From Symbiodinium natans (lineage: Eukaryota; Sar; Dinophyceae; Suessiales; Symbiodiniaceae), in NCBI GenBank assembly GCA_905221605.1, contig CAJNDS010000190.1, forward strand, positions 162,501 through 201,890: a DNA stretch of 39,390 nucleotides, read 5' to 3'. This document shows positions 8,320 to 16,597 of the stretch, one piece after another. A program made the translations under genes and the position numbers. Every line of letters starts with the position of its first letter. Within the stretch, counting starts at the first letter, position 1. Below the pieces are notes generated by a model that did not search any database, was not told where the DNA came from, and saw only the letters and a program-made list of their open reading frames with translations.

Positions 8320-8570
8320 AATCCCTAAACCCTAAACCCTAAACCCCAAACCCCAAACCCTAAATCCTAAACCCCAAACCCTAAACCCGAAACTCTGAAA
8401 CCAAGGCTCTTTGTTTTTGAGCTTTCGGTAGCTTTGACACTATGCACTCGCAGGCTGGCTACTCGGGAATACGGGGCCAAGTGAAAATACTCAACATCAT
8501 AGGCAGGATGTTGTTTAGACCCTAAACCCTAAACCCTAAACTCTAAACCCTAAACCCTAAAAACCCTAAA
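8320..8570 (-). CDS. Putative exon 8402-8521 between two CCCTAAA arrays
   Basis: The exon reads HPAYDVEYFHLAPYSRVASL then RVHSVKATESSKTKSLG. Its acceptor would be TTTAG|GG inside a telomere unit, and its donor is CCTTG|GTTTCA. The arrays flank it at 8320-8395 and 8523-8570. Confidence 0.4.
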
Positions 8571-8605
8571 CGCAGTTTTAGGGTTTAGGGATGTGTTCAG
8601 GCCAC

Positions 8606-9040
8606 GTGGAGCTTCTCGTAGGGTTTCTGCGGAAGCTCACAATGCCAGTTCGGGTGAGGGTCCATGGCAGAGGAAAGTCTCTCAATTCCAGCAATCCGCA
8701 AGACTCAGCACCGTAAGACCCGGATCTCTGCAATCTCAGGGCTGAACCCGTGAGCTACAAAAGAACATGTTGAGGGCATCGTCATGCAAGGCAGCTAGCT
8801 GTGGCAACAGTGGTACCTTCTTCCAGAGACTTGCTGCAAGTACAAGACGGATATCGCGAGACTGGATATGATGATACCGCCGAAACAGAAGGAGCGCTTC
8901 CGCAAGGACTTTGTGTCCAACTTCCAGGGCCACCGCTGATTGACAGCTCCTGAGAAATCACAAATGGCGGGTCTAAGTAGGCGCAAACATCGAAGACTCG
9001 AGCTTCCTTGCAGCAATACGGGGCCCGTCTTGTTCAAGGT
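8606..9040 (-). CDS. Three putative exons joined by 39- and 41-nt introns
   Basis: Exon 8989-9040 (LEQDGPRIAARKLESS) joins at AT|GTTTGC, through a 39-nt intron ending ATTTCTCAG, to exon 8767-8949 of 60 whole codons. That exon contains SAVALEVGHKVLAEALLLFR, HHIQSRDIRLVLAASLWKKV and LPQLAALHDDALN. A 41-nt intron (AT|GTTCTT ... GCAGAG) leads to exon 8606-8725 with LLELRDFPLPWTLTRTG. Phases agree at both junctions. The middle segment is helical; a histone-fold-like look (RDIRLVLAAS) was considered but is not strong. No family is assigned. Confidence 0.48.
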
Positions 9041-9050
9041 CTACACAGCA

Positions 9051-9199
9051 CTTGGAGCTTCATGGGCTAGTTACGAGTAGGCTTACAAGCAGGGTAACTA
9101 TACCTATAACCCTACCTAAGATACTTATCACCCTACTTATGGCTGTCTTATAACCCTAGTTAAGATACGTATATCTCTACTTATAGCTATCCATGAACC
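9051..9199. mobile_element. Inverted-repeat element, family 6
   Basis: GGAGCTTCATGGGCTAG at the left and CTATCCATGAACCTCC at the right are inverted repeats. Internal repeats of ACCCTA(C/G)(C/T)TAAGATAC occur. Related ends occur at 12055-12092 and 27023-27262. On the minus strand the right end gives GGAG|GTTCATGG, a possible donor. Confidence 0.55.
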
Positions 9200-9325
9200 T
9201 CCAGGGAAGTACCCCTCAAGGTGCCAAACCACAAAACACTGCGAGCCGAAGCCCATAAACCCTAAACCCATTGGCCCCAAACCCTGACGTCCCCAAACGC
9301 TGCAGCCTCGAAGGCCCCACTCAGG
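9199..9325 (-). CDS. Two putative small exons
   Basis: QCFVVWHLEGYFPG (9199-9257) ends at GGAG|GTTCATGG, the edge of the family-6 element. SGAFEAAAFGDVRVWG (9265-9325) lies upstream. Both are short and weak. Confidence 0.27.
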
Positions 9326-9394
9326 GTTTAGGGTTTGGGGTTTAGGGTTTAGGGTTTGGGGTTTAGACTTTAGGGCGTTTAGGCTCTATAGGGG

Positions 9395-9571
9395 TTGAGG
9401 GATGCAAGACACAGTTGCATCTCTAAACCAACATCAGCCAGGCACTGAAATTAGAGGTACCTTGTGGGGGTCCGTTCTACAAGGGGTTCCGATTTACTTG
9501 GGGATCTGTGTTAGAAGCCTTCATATCAGAAACCCGGATTTGGTGAAGCCTCGGTCCTCAAACCTCCGAAA
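9395..9571 (-). CDS. Two putative exons flanking a diverged family-1 element
   Basis: Exon 9534-9571 (FRRFEDRGFTKS) has a CATCCAG acceptor and a TCCGG|GTTTCTG donor. Exon 9395-9452 reads CLADVGLEMQLCLASLNPYR after an AATTTCAG acceptor. The 81-base intron between them resembles family 1 (TTCCGATTTACTTGGGG, AGAGGTACCTTGTGGGGG). The phases chosen here do not match, so one boundary is wrong. Confidence 0.35.
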
Positions 9572-9634
9572 CTGGATGTAGGGCTAAGGGTTAGGGCTTG
9601 TAGGGCTTGTGGGCTTTCAGGGCTTCTAGGGCTC

Positions 9635-9727
9635 AGGGTCTCGAAAGTGTCGTCAGAAATCGGCACGCCCTCTGCCCGTCCTCAGCCACGGTCTGCGCCG
9701 CGGCGGCGTTCAGCCTTCCCGGTCTGG
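9635..9727 (-). CDS. Putative exon
   Basis: The frame GRLNAAAAQTVAEDGQRACR continues FLTTLSRP and then stops. It is Ala-rich and helical, and abuts the long array at 9720-9960. Confidence 0.42.
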
Positions 9728-9960
9728 GGTTTGGGGTTTGGGGGGGTCTAGGGTTTAGGGTTTGGGGTTTAGGGTTTAGGGTTTAGGGTTTAGGGTTTAG
9801 GGTTTAGGGTTTAGGGTTTAGGGTTTAGGGTTTAGGGTTTAGGGTTTAGGGTTTAGGGTTTAGGGTTTAGGGTTTAGGGTTTAGGGTTTAGGGTTTAGGG
9901 TTTAGGGTTTAGGGTTTAGGGTTTAGGGTTTAGGGTTTAGGGTTTAGGGTTTAGGGTTTA
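9720..9960 (+). repeat. Long perfect TTTAGGG array
   Basis: About 33 units, 27 or more of them perfect and consecutive, with TTTGGGG variants at the left end. Low divergence suggests a recent origin or homogenisation. Confidence 0.98.
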
Positions 9961-9985
9961 GGGGTCGGAGTCGGAGCTCTTTAAC

Positions 9986-10035
9986 TGAGGGCTTCGTCGT
10001 GTTCAGAATGAAGGTTTACATGGTTTCCTGGTGCT
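9986..10035 (-). CDS. Putative short exon
   Basis: APGNHVNLHSEHDEAL is bounded by a CCTACAG acceptor and a CTCA|GTTAAAG donor. Confidence 0.37.
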
Positions 10036-10257
10036 CTGTAGGGTTTAGGGTTTAGGGTTTAAGGTTTAGGATTTAGGGGTTAGGGTTTAGGGTTAGGGTT
10101 TAGGGTTGAGGATCTACAAGTAGACCCCAAACCCCATCCCAAAGCCCCTGAAACCTAAACCCCAAACCCTGACCCCCACCCTAAACCCAAAAACCCTGAA
10201 CCCTCAGGACCCCAAACCCCGAAACCCTGAATCCTGAAACCCGAACCTTAAAACCTT

Positions 10258-10372
10258 GGTACCCCAGTAACCCTATTGCAATTAAGGGCACCCTTTTTTG
10301 GGGTTGGTTACGTTTTACAAGGGAAACTTGTACCAGAAAAGGGAAAGGGTACCACTGGGCTACCTTAAAACC
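10258..10372. mobile_element. Inverted-repeat element, family 2
   Basis: It starts GGTACCCCAGTAACCC and ends GGGTACCACTGGGCTACC; an internal run of T then G precedes GGTTACGTTTTACAAGGG. Copies are at 27304-27430 and 28690-28810. On the minus strand it begins GTAGCCCAGTGG, a GT donor candidate after TTAAG. Confidence 0.65.
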
Positions 10373-10384
10373 CTTAACCCCAAA

Positions 10385-10510
10385 CCCTCGACCCTAAAGA
10401 CTAAACCCTAAACCCGAACCCCTAAAACCCTAAAACCCTAAACCCTAAAACCCTAAACCCTAAACCCCAAACCCTAAACCCTAAACCCCAAACCCTAAAC
10501 CCTAAACCCT
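10385..10510 (-). repeat. CCCTAAA/CCCCAAA degenerate array
   Basis: About sixteen units mixing CCCTAAA, CCCTAAAA and CCCCAAA. Confidence 0.93.
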
Positions 10511-10532
10511 CTAGGAGCCAAGGCCTTCTCAC

Positions 10533-10576
10533 CAGCTCCGGCTCCTGGAGATGCGGCCGCCAATGCCTCGTGCGCG
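10533..10576 (-). CDS. Putative micro-exon
   Basis: The strong donor GCTG|GTGAGAAG follows an Ala/Pro-rich frame (ALAAASPGAGA) or HWRPHLQEPEL. The donor is the main evidence. Confidence 0.25.
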
Positions 10577-10602
10577 CGCCGGGGAAAGGCGGGGGAGGGG
10601 GA

Positions 10603-10735
10603 GGTTTAGGGTTTAGGGTTTAGGGTTTAGGGTTTAGGGTTTAGGGTTTAGGGTTTAGGGTTTAGGGTTTAGGGTTTAGGGTTTAGGGTTTAGGGTTTAG
10701 GGTTTAGGGTTTAGGGTGTATGGTTTAGGGTCCAG
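10603..10735 (+). repeat. TTTAGGG array
   Basis: About eighteen perfect units and then degenerate variants to about 10785. Confidence 0.96.
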
Positions 10736-10797
10736 GGGGTTTGGAGGTTTAGGGTTTAAGGGTTGAGGGCTTGCGGTTGAGGTGAGGGTTCGGATTG

Positions 10798-10903
10798 CCC
10801 TTAAGACCCTCTGAAAGCCATTCCTGAATATGATCCTCTTAAACCCACGAAGGGAAAGTGTAAAATGTCCCAAGGGCCTACCAAGAGGGTTTTAGGCCCT
10901 GCC
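10798..10903. mobile_element. Probable inverted-repeat element
   Basis: GCCCTTAAGACCCTCT at the left and AGAGGGTTTTAGGCC at the right form imperfect inverted repeats. It may be a distant family-5 relative. Confidence 0.4.
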
Positions 10904-11022
10904 CTAAACCCTGAACCTTAGACCCTAGACCCTAAGCCCTAAACCCTCATCCCTAAACCCTAAACCCTAAACTCTAAACCCCCATCCCTACTTATCTGCC
11001 ACCCTGCGCCCTCCTATCTTAC

Positions 11023-11258
11023 CAGCCACGCCCACTGCAGGTCTGACGCTTAAGAAGGCAGCACAAGCACACGTAAGAGATGCAGGGATTAGGGCTTTTG
11101 GGGTTTAGGGTTTAGGGCTTTCGAGGTGGGCGCCTGGGAGATCTTCCCCTTGTTGGGTCTAAGAGGAGCATATCCAGGAATGCTTTCATAGGGTTTTGAG
11201 GGCCATCGTGGCTCTAAGGTGTGAGGCGAATTGAGAGTGCTGGGCTGGGGATTTCCTA
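11023..11258 (-). CDS. Two or three putative exons
   Basis: Around 11190-11258 RKSPAQHSQFASHLRATMAL follows a GGGTCTAG acceptor at the edge of the family-3 element. Around 11115-11185 two frames are open (IPGYAPLRPNKGKISQAPTS preferred). Around 11023-11060 RQTCSGRGW ends at a consensus donor, CTG|GTAAGA. The joints between them are not resolved. Confidence 0.32.
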
Positions 11259-11370
11259 GACCCAAGACTAACCTAGGAATAGAAAGGGTACCCTTGCCGG
11301 TTAAAAGGGGCTTCTACGGGAACCTAAGCCTCAGGAAAGGGAATAAGGGCCTACTAACATCCTTTATACC
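11254..11370. mobile_element. Inverted-repeat element, family 3
   Basis: It starts CCTAGACCCAAGACTAACC; the internal GGGAACCTAAGCC matches the 1958 and 18783 copies. Confidence 0.6.
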
Positions 11371-11374
11371 TCAA

Positions 11375-11460
11375 GCCCTAAGCCCTAAGCCCTAAGCCCT
11401 AAACCCTAAACCCTAAACCCTGAACCCTAAACCCTAAAAGCCCTAAAGAACTCAACCCTA
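11375..11460 (-). repeat. CCCTAAG/CCCTAAA array
   Basis: About twelve units; the first three are CCCTAAG. Confidence 0.94.
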
Positions 11461-11480
11461 AATTGCTAGCTTCGGACCAC

Positions 11481-11546
11481 GGGGGACGGCCCTCAGTGCG
11501 GCCTTCACGCCCTGCTCGATGCGGTCGATGCCCTGATCCAAGGTGC
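11481..11546 (-). CDS. Putative coiled-coil exon
   Basis: TLDQGIDRIEQGVKAALRAV is a clear amphipathic helix with Ile/Leu/Val spacing. The acceptor is GGGCCAG and the donor is probably CCCC|GTGGTCC or GGCC|GTCCCC. It is among the most coding-like islands. Confidence 0.58.
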
Positions 11547-11557
11547 CTGGCCCATGT

Positions 11558-11655
11558 ACCCTAAACCCTAAACCCTAAACCCTAAACCCTAAACCCTAAA
11601 CCCTAAACCCTAAGCCCTAAGCCCTAAGCCCTAAGCCCTAAACCCTAAACCCCCC
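11558..11655 (-). repeat. CCCTAAA/CCCTAAG array
   Basis: About fourteen units with an inner block of four CCCTAAG. Confidence 0.96.
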
Positions 11656-11667
11656 AAATCCTACATG

Positions 11668-11760
11668 TTGCTTTCCGAAATTGGGGGTACCTTATTGGGG
11701 GTCCTTATTAGAAGATTTGGGCGGGGGGTCTATTTTAGCGGCCCCCTATCTTCGAAAAAA
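11668..11760. mobile_element. Inverted-repeat element, family 1
   Basis: TTTCCGAAATTGGGGGTACC at the left and CCCCCTATCTTCGAAAA at the right; the internal GGGGTCCTTATTAGAAG matches the other copies. Confidence 0.65.
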
Positions 11761-11879
11761 AACCCTACACCCCAAACCCTAAAGCACAAGCCCCAAAGCC
11801 TAAACCCTAAACCCCACATCCCCCGAATGCAAGCCTCAAGCCTAAACCCTGAGAAAAGACCCAGGACAACCTCTACACC

Positions 11880-12160
11880 CTAAAGCCTAAACCCTAAACC
11901 CGAAACCCTAAACCCTAAACCCTAACCCTAGCCCTAAACCCTAAACCCTAAACCCTAACCCCTAAGCGCTACAAATGAAGCTAGGGTCCCTGCTTGCAGA
12001 GTAGGGTTTAGAGTATGGCAAGTAGACTTATAACCCCACTTAAGGTACTTGCAACCCTACTTCTAACTACCCATGCACCTCCAAGTATCCCTAAACGCTA
12101 AACCCTAAACCCTAAACCCTAAACCCTTAACCCTTAACCCTTAACCCTAAACCCTACACC
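11880..12160. repeat. CCCTAAA arrays around a family-6 fragment
   Basis: Arrays at 11880-11965 and 12088-12160 flank a fragment (12010-12088) sharing CTTATAACCCCACTTAAG and CCATGCACCTCCAAGTA with family 6. Three CCCTTAA units occur near 12125. Confidence 0.75.
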
Positions 12161-12171
12161 CTCCTTCCCCC

Positions 12172-12232
12172 CATCCATGGTGGGGGCCTTCAAACTTGTC
12201 GACCTTGGAGCTGATGATCCTTGGCTCTTCAG
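12172..12232 (-). CDS. Putative exon
   Basis: EPRIISSKVDKFEG is open from a CCTGAAG acceptor. AAG|GTCGAC or a later GTG could be the donor. The peptide is helix-like. Confidence 0.42.
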
Positions 12233-13000
12233 GGTTTAGGGTTTAGGGCTTTGGGGATTAGGGCTTAGGGTTTAGGAGTTGGGGGGTTTTAGGAGTTTAG
12301 GGTTTAGGGTTTACGGCCTTGGGGGTTTAGGGTTTAGGGTTTAGGAGTTGGGGGTTTTAGGAGTTAAGGGTTTAGGGTTTACGGCCTTGGGGGTTTAGGG
12401 TTTAGGAGTTTAGGAGTTGAGGAGTTTAGGAGTTGAGGAGTTTAGGGTTTAGGGTTCAGGGTTCAGGGTTTAGGGTGTTGGGGGTTTGGGGTTTAGGAGT
12501 TTAGGAGTTGAAGAGTTTAGGAGTTGAAGAGTTTAGGGTTTAGGGTTTGGGCTTTTGGGGTTTAGAAGTTTAGGGTTTGGGCTTTAGGCTTTAGAAGGCT
12601 AGGGTTTAGGGTTTGGGGTTTAAGGTTTGCGGTTTAGGGTTTCGGCTTTGGGGTTCAGAAGTTTAGGGTTTAGGATTTGGGCTTTGGGGTTTAAGGTTTA
12701 AGGTTTGGGGTTTTGGGCTTGGGGTTTGGGTTTTGGAGTTTAGGGCTTGGGCTTTGGGGTTTGAGGGTTTAAGGGTTTAAGGGTTTAAGGGTTTAAGGGT
12801 TAATGGTTCAAGGGTTTAAGTTTTTGGGATTTGGGATCTAAGGGTTTAAGGGTTGAAGAGTTCAAGGGCTTAAGGATCCTAGCGGTTCAGGGTTTGAGGG
12901 TTTCAGGGTTTGAGGGCTAAGGAGTTTCAGGGCTTAAGAGTTTCAGGGCTTAAGGGTTTACGAGTTTAGGGTTTGGGGTTTCAGGGTTTCAAGGGTTCTC
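12233..13000 (+). repeat. Long highly degenerate TTTAGGG-derived tract
   Basis: 750 bases of G/T-rich units (TTTAGGG, TTTGGGG, GAGTTTAGGA, TTTAAGGG, TTTCAGGG) with shifting unit length. It looks like an old, decayed array. No gene is present. Confidence 0.9.
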
Positions 13001-13089
13001 TTCTACTTTGTCTGGGATAAGTCTACCATCAACAACGTCAACATTTGTTGATGTGACAAGTGCATGCCGTTCTAGACAAACCAGGCTTG
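13000..13089 (-). CDS. Putative exon
   Basis: LVCLERHALVTSTNVDVVDG continues RLIPDKVEENP to a TGA. Whether the stop is real or removed by a splice at GAT|GGTAGAC is open. Confidence 0.4.
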
Positions 13090-13099
13090 GGGATCAGGG

Positions 13100-13245
13100 T
13101 TTGAGGGATTTAGGGTTTAGTGTTTAAGGTTTAGGGCTTAGGGCTTAGGGCTTAGGGTTTAGGGCTTTAGGGCTTAGGGTTTATGGCTTTAGGGTGTAGG
13201 GTGTAGGGTTTAGGGGCTCAGGGCTTGAGGGCTTTAGGGTTTAGG
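13100..13245 (+). repeat. TTTAGGG/CTTAGGG array
   Basis: About twenty units, mixing TTTAGGG, CTTAGGG and GTGTAGGG. Confidence 0.92.
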
Positions 13246-13254
13246 GTGCCACAG

Positions 13255-13314
13255 GAACAACCGATACTTTGCACGCATATCTGTATTCGCACGTTCTTGC
13301 AAGATTTAGGCCAG
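13255..13314 (-). CDS. Putative exon
   Basis: SGLNLARTCEYRYACK follows a CAATTAG acceptor; the reading frame stays open to the array. Confidence 0.36.
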
Positions 13315-13344
13315 ACTAATTGATGCTGACAGAAACCTAAGCGT

Positions 13345-13352
13345 GCGCAACC

Positions 13353-13398
<46 letters not shown>

Positions 13399-13500
13399 AC
13401 CCTAAACCCTAAACCCTAAATCCCGAAGCTTTGGCTCAAGCCAAGGCCAGCCTTCCCCTTAAACAACTCTAAACCCTAAACCCTAAGTTTTGGCTCAAGC
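13345..13500. repeat. CCCTCAA/CCCTAAA arrays with flanking 16-bp direct repeats
   Basis: A homogeneous CCCTCAA block passes into CCCTAAA (13350-13422). AAGCTTTGGCTCAAGC (13426-13441) and AAGTTTTGGCTCAAGC (13485-13500) then flank a second short array. Both direct repeats can encode LEPKL on the minus strand. Confidence 0.8.
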
Positions 13501-13674
13501 ACTACCTGAAAAAGCCCTTGAGACCCCTAAGCCCTAAGCCTAAGCACCCCTAAGCCATAAACCCCCCCCTAAGCCCTACACACCCCTCAAGCCCTAAAAG
13601 CCCTAATCGCTCTGCTAAACCCTGGGAGCCACCCCGTTATGGCTGCGCACTCAGCTCAGGGAGCTCCTTTGTAC

Positions 13675-13951
13675 TTTATCTCAAGGGTCCCTGGCCCTAT
13701 CTGAGAGAAGTTCTCCTTGTTCGCAAAGTAAACTGCGCACACTTGTCCATACCAATGCTTCAGTTTGAAGCTTGCAACTTTCAGGACCTCATCCCTTTGC
13801 TCCACGCCCGGGAACTTGTCAAATCCGGTGTCGGGTGTGTTTCGATAGCACTCAAGCTGTGGTGGCAAGAACCCCACAAGCTCCATTGTCATGCTTTGCT
13901 GCCGGAGGGCTCTTGGCAGCTCGCGATTGGGGTGTGCGGCTTTAACGGTCA
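13675..13951 (-). CDS. Longest single putative exon (92 codons)
   Basis: The frame is open across 277 bases between an acceptor (GGGTTCAG) and a donor (AAA|GTACAAAGG). It includes NRELPRALRQQSMTMELVGF, PDTGFDKFPGVEQRDEVLKV and FKLKHWYGQVCAVYFANKEN. The mix of aromatic and charged residues looks like a folded domain, not low-complexity sequence. I do not recognise the family. A run of 92 codons is unlikely by chance in one frame (about 1%). Confidence 0.6.
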
Positions 13952-14029
13952 CTGAACCCTGGTTTCGGGTTTAGGGTTAGGGTTCTAGTTTAGGGTTCTA
14001 AACCCTCAACCCCAAACTCGAATATCAAC

Positions 14030-14215
14030 GGACTACAGGAGGGACCCGTATTTATATAAGGGACTCAAGGGGGCTCCTTAGGGGGTTTTTTTTGGGTGGC
14101 TACTTAGGTATACAGGGACTATACAAGGCATTTATAAGGGATTCCAGAGGTCCCTCCTTATGCCCCTGAAGAATATGTATACCCCTCATATATACCCTAT
14201 AAGACCAAGGGCTCA
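14030..14215. other. AT-richer unique block, possible element
   Basis: It contains TATTTATATAAGGGACTC and GGCATTTATAAGGGATTCC, two similar segments in the same orientation, plus CCCTCATATATACCC. No open frame is convincing. It could be a decayed mobile element. Confidence 0.3.
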
Positions 14216-14249
14216 TGCAACTTGCCCCAAGCCCTAAGCCCTGAATGCG

Positions 14250-14360
14250 CAAACCCTAAGTAGTCCTAAACCCTAAACCCTAACCCCTAAACCCTAAACT
14301 CTGAAACCTCTAAACCCTAAACCCTAAACCCCAAACACCAAACCTTAAACCCTAAACCCT
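14250..14360 (-). repeat. CCCTAAA degenerate array
   Basis: About twelve units with CCCCAAA and CACCAAA variants. Confidence 0.88.
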
Positions 14361-14363
14361 GAC

Positions 14364-14396
14364 ATCCACAAGCGCTGCTACAAGCCTGGGCCGGAT
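14364..14396 (-). CDS. Putative 11-codon micro-exon
   Basis: IRPRLVAALVD is bounded by a CCGTTAG acceptor and a GAT|GTCAGG donor, phase 0 at both ends. Confidence 0.35.
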
Positions 14397-14409
14397 CTAA
14401 CGGACGGGC

Positions 14410-14700
14410 TTCGGGTTTAGGGTCTGGGTCTCGGGTTTAGGGTTTAGGGTTTGGGGTTTAGGGCTTGGGGTTTAGGGTGTAGGGTGTAGGGTGTAGGGTT
14501 TAGGGTTTGGGTTTAGGTTTAGGGTTTAGGGTTTAGGGTTTAGGGTTTAGGGTTTAGGGTTTAGGGTTTAGGGTTTAGGGTTTAGGGTTTAGGGTTTAGG
14601 GTTTAGGGTTTAGGGTTTCGGGTTTGGGGTTTAGGGTTTAGGGTTTAGGGTTTAGGGTTTAGGGTTTAAGGTTTAGGGTTTAGGGTTTAGGGTTTAGGGC
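14410..14700 (+). repeat. Long TTTAGGG array with variant left end
   Basis: About forty units; the left end has TTTCGGG, CTTGGGG and three GTGTAGGG. Confidence 0.97.
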
Positions 14701-14711
14701 TCAAGCGCTAC

Positions 14712-14760
14712 CCGGCAGCTGCGTCGTCTCCTTGAGCTCTCCACGGACACTCTGTGCCAC
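14712..14760 (-). CDS. Putative coiled-coil exon
   Basis: VAQSVRGELKETTQLP lies between a textbook acceptor (TTGCCCGCAG) and donor (CCGG|GTAGCG). Both flanks are telomeric arrays. Confidence 0.5.
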
Positions 14761-14789
14761 CTGCGGGCAAGTTGTGAGGTGGGAGGGCG

Positions 14790-14945
14790 TATAGGGTTTA
14801 GGGTTTCGGGTTTAGGGCTTAGGGTTTAGGGTTTAGGGTTAAGGGTTGAGGGTTTAGCGTTTAGGGTTTAGGGTTTAGCGTTCAGGGTTTAGGGGTTAGG
14901 GATTAGGGGTTAAGGGTTAGGGGTTAGGGATTAGGGGTTAGGGGT
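14790..14945 (+). repeat. TTTAGGG to TTAGGGG array
   Basis: Heptamers pass into a block of TTAGGGG/ATTAGGGG units at 14890-14945. Confidence 0.93.
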
Positions 14946-15092
14946 TGGTGGGTGAATGTTTGGTTGGGGCATCCTAACACGCGTCTAGGTAATGAAGGCC
15001 GTCAAAATACTACTTATCAGGGTTCTAATAACCCGAAAAACCTCCCAAAAACCTTATAAGCCCTGAACCCTAGACCCCAGACCCCCCAAAAC

Positions 15093-15180
15093 CTGAAGAT
15101 CTGCTAAGGCTACGTACTTCTTTTTCATCACACCTCTAAGGCGGCAAGCCCCCGTAACCTTTCCCTGTTGGAATTTTGGC
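15093..15180 (-). CDS. Putative basic exon
   Basis: PKFQQGKVTGACRLRGVMKK continues KYVALADLQ, open for 29 codons. The acceptor is GTGTTAG and the donor is CAG|GTTTTG. Confidence 0.48.
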
Positions 15181-15224
15181 CTAACACCTAAACCCTAAAC
15201 CCTGAAACCCCAGCATTGGCGGAT

Positions 15225-15405
15225 CATTACAGGCGTCTGGCGCGATCAGCGTTTCAGCTTTTTGAAAAGCACTGCTCGAAAGCCGCAAACATTTCGCGCT
15301 TGTTGCTGGCGACGGCGTCTTTCAACGGTGTGATATCGCTGTTGGTGCGTCACCACGGCGCCTTTCAACTGTGTGAGATATCGCTGTCGTGCGTCGCCAT
15401 GATAC
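15225..15405 (-). CDS. Putative exon containing a 45-bp tandem duplication
   Basis: The minus frame includes RYLTQLKGAVVTHQQRYHTV and RRRRQQQARNVCGFRAVLFK. Two 45-base units (15306-15400) encode the RY(L/H)T(Q/V) repeat. The plus strand is open for 64 codons over the same bases (MADHYRRLARSAFQLFEKHC...), so strand is not certain. Confidence 0.3.
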
Positions 15406-15417
15406 CCTAAAACCACA

Positions 15418-15520
15418 AAAACCCTAAACCCTAAACCCTAAACCCTAAACCCTAAACCCTAAACCCTAAACCCCAGTTTTGTCTAAGGACCTGGTTCAGG
15501 GCTCGAGCCTTAAGGGGTTT
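15418..15520 (-). repeat. CCCTAAA array plus small unique piece
   Basis: Eight units (15418-15472). The adjoining 15481-15520 could encode RALNQVLRQNW on the minus strand. Confidence 0.7.
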
Positions 15521-15559
15521 GGGGATTGCAGAGGGTTGAAGGTTTAGGCTTAAGGGTTC

Positions 15560-15685
15560 CAAGTATGGGCACTTAATTTGGGTCCCTCGTAAAATAACCC
15601 AAATATACACTGTAAATTATATACTGAGGGCCCATACTTCGGATCCCTAAAAACAAGGGTAAGGGGCCGTACTCAGGGCCCATGG
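15560..15685. mobile_element. Diverged family-5 element
   Basis: CCAAGTATGGGCACTTAA and GAGGGCCCATACTTCGGATCCCT are the conserved inner parts of family 5. The core is AT-rich. Confidence 0.5.
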
Positions 15686-15723
15686 CTCCAACCTTAGATT
15701 GAGAGTTCAGGGCTCAGGGTTTC

Positions 15724-15812
15724 GGGCTGGGGCCCGGGAGCCTCGTCGCGAACTTGGCCAACGTGCTGCTCGGCAATCCTGGCTGCGAGAGCACCACACT
15801 GCCGAAGCTCCC
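15724..15812 (-). CDS. Putative coiled-coil exon
   Basis: LRQCGALAARIAEQHVGQVR continues DEAPGPQP. The helical heptads are clear. Splice edges are not fixed. Confidence 0.47.
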
Positions 15813-15867
15813 CCTAAACCCGAAACCCTAAACCCTTTTTGGCCCTGCGAGCTTTGCCGGGTTTCAC

Positions 15868-15997
15868 CCTAAACCCTAAACCCTAAACCCTAAACCCTAA
15901 ACCCTAAACCCTAAACCCTAAACCCTAAACCCTAAACCCTAAACCCTAAACCCTAAACCCTAAACCCTAAACCCTAAACCCTAAACCCTAAACCCTA
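15868..15997 (-). repeat. Perfect CCCTAAA array
   Basis: About eighteen perfect units. The 30-base island to its left (VKPGKARRAKK on the minus strand) may be a micro-exon. Confidence 0.97.
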
Positions 15998-16169
15998 GAA
16001 CAGACCCCCAGAAGCCCGCAGCCAGAGTCCCAAACCCTGAACCCTACAGAGGCATGTCCCAACATAGGGGGTACGTTTCGGGGCTCCGGCAAAATGGACT
16101 ACAGTATTTTGGGGGGTATAAATACCTACATCGCCTACATCTGAACTCTACAGCAAGCCTAGACACTAC

Positions 16170-16260
16170 CGACAGAGTCCTTTTCACAGACGTCCTTGCT
16201 CTCTGAAAGTACGGTGCCTTGTTGGATACTGTACCCTATCACAAGGGACCCCAACACATT
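16170..16260 (-). CDS. Putative exon
   Basis: NVLGSLVIGYSIQQGTVLSE continues SKDVCEKDSV. The acceptor is ACCCAAG and the donor GTCG|GTAGTG. A further possible exon (LEVCGGGGIIS, about 16308-16348) lies upstream. Confidence 0.48.
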
Positions 16261-16466
16261 CTTGGGTTTAGGGTTCAAGGTTTTTCCGCCCCGAAACCAA
16301 ACACCCGAAATGATTCCACCCCCGCCGCAAACTTCCAAAAAGCCTAGACCCTCAAACAAGCCTCAAAAACCCTAAAGCCCTAAAACGACCCTAAACCCTA
16401 AACCCGAAACCCTAAGCCCTGAGCCCGAAACCCTAAACCCTAAAGTCTTTGCTGAGGGCTCGCTAC

Positions 16467-16558
16467 CAACACGAGAGAGCCCGAAGCCGTCCGAGCTCCG
16501 CGAGCGACGTGAGAGCACTGAACGTGCAGCCCAGGTAAAGCTGGGGCTGCTGGACGCT
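16467..16558 (-). CDS. Putative Leu-rich exon
   Basis: SVQQPQLYLGCTFSALTSLA continues ELGRLRALSC, with LxxL spacing resembling a leucine-rich repeat or helix. The acceptor is TGCCTTAG and the donor TTG|GTAGCG. Two other minus frames are also open here. Confidence 0.47.
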
Positions 16559-16597
16559 CTAAGGCAAGGTAAGGCCCACACTGGCCGTCAAGGCGGC

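Noticed and set aside
8767-8949. Histone-fold protein
   Set aside because: RDIRLVLAAS resembles part of a histone helix, but the length, order and remaining residues do not fit any core histone.
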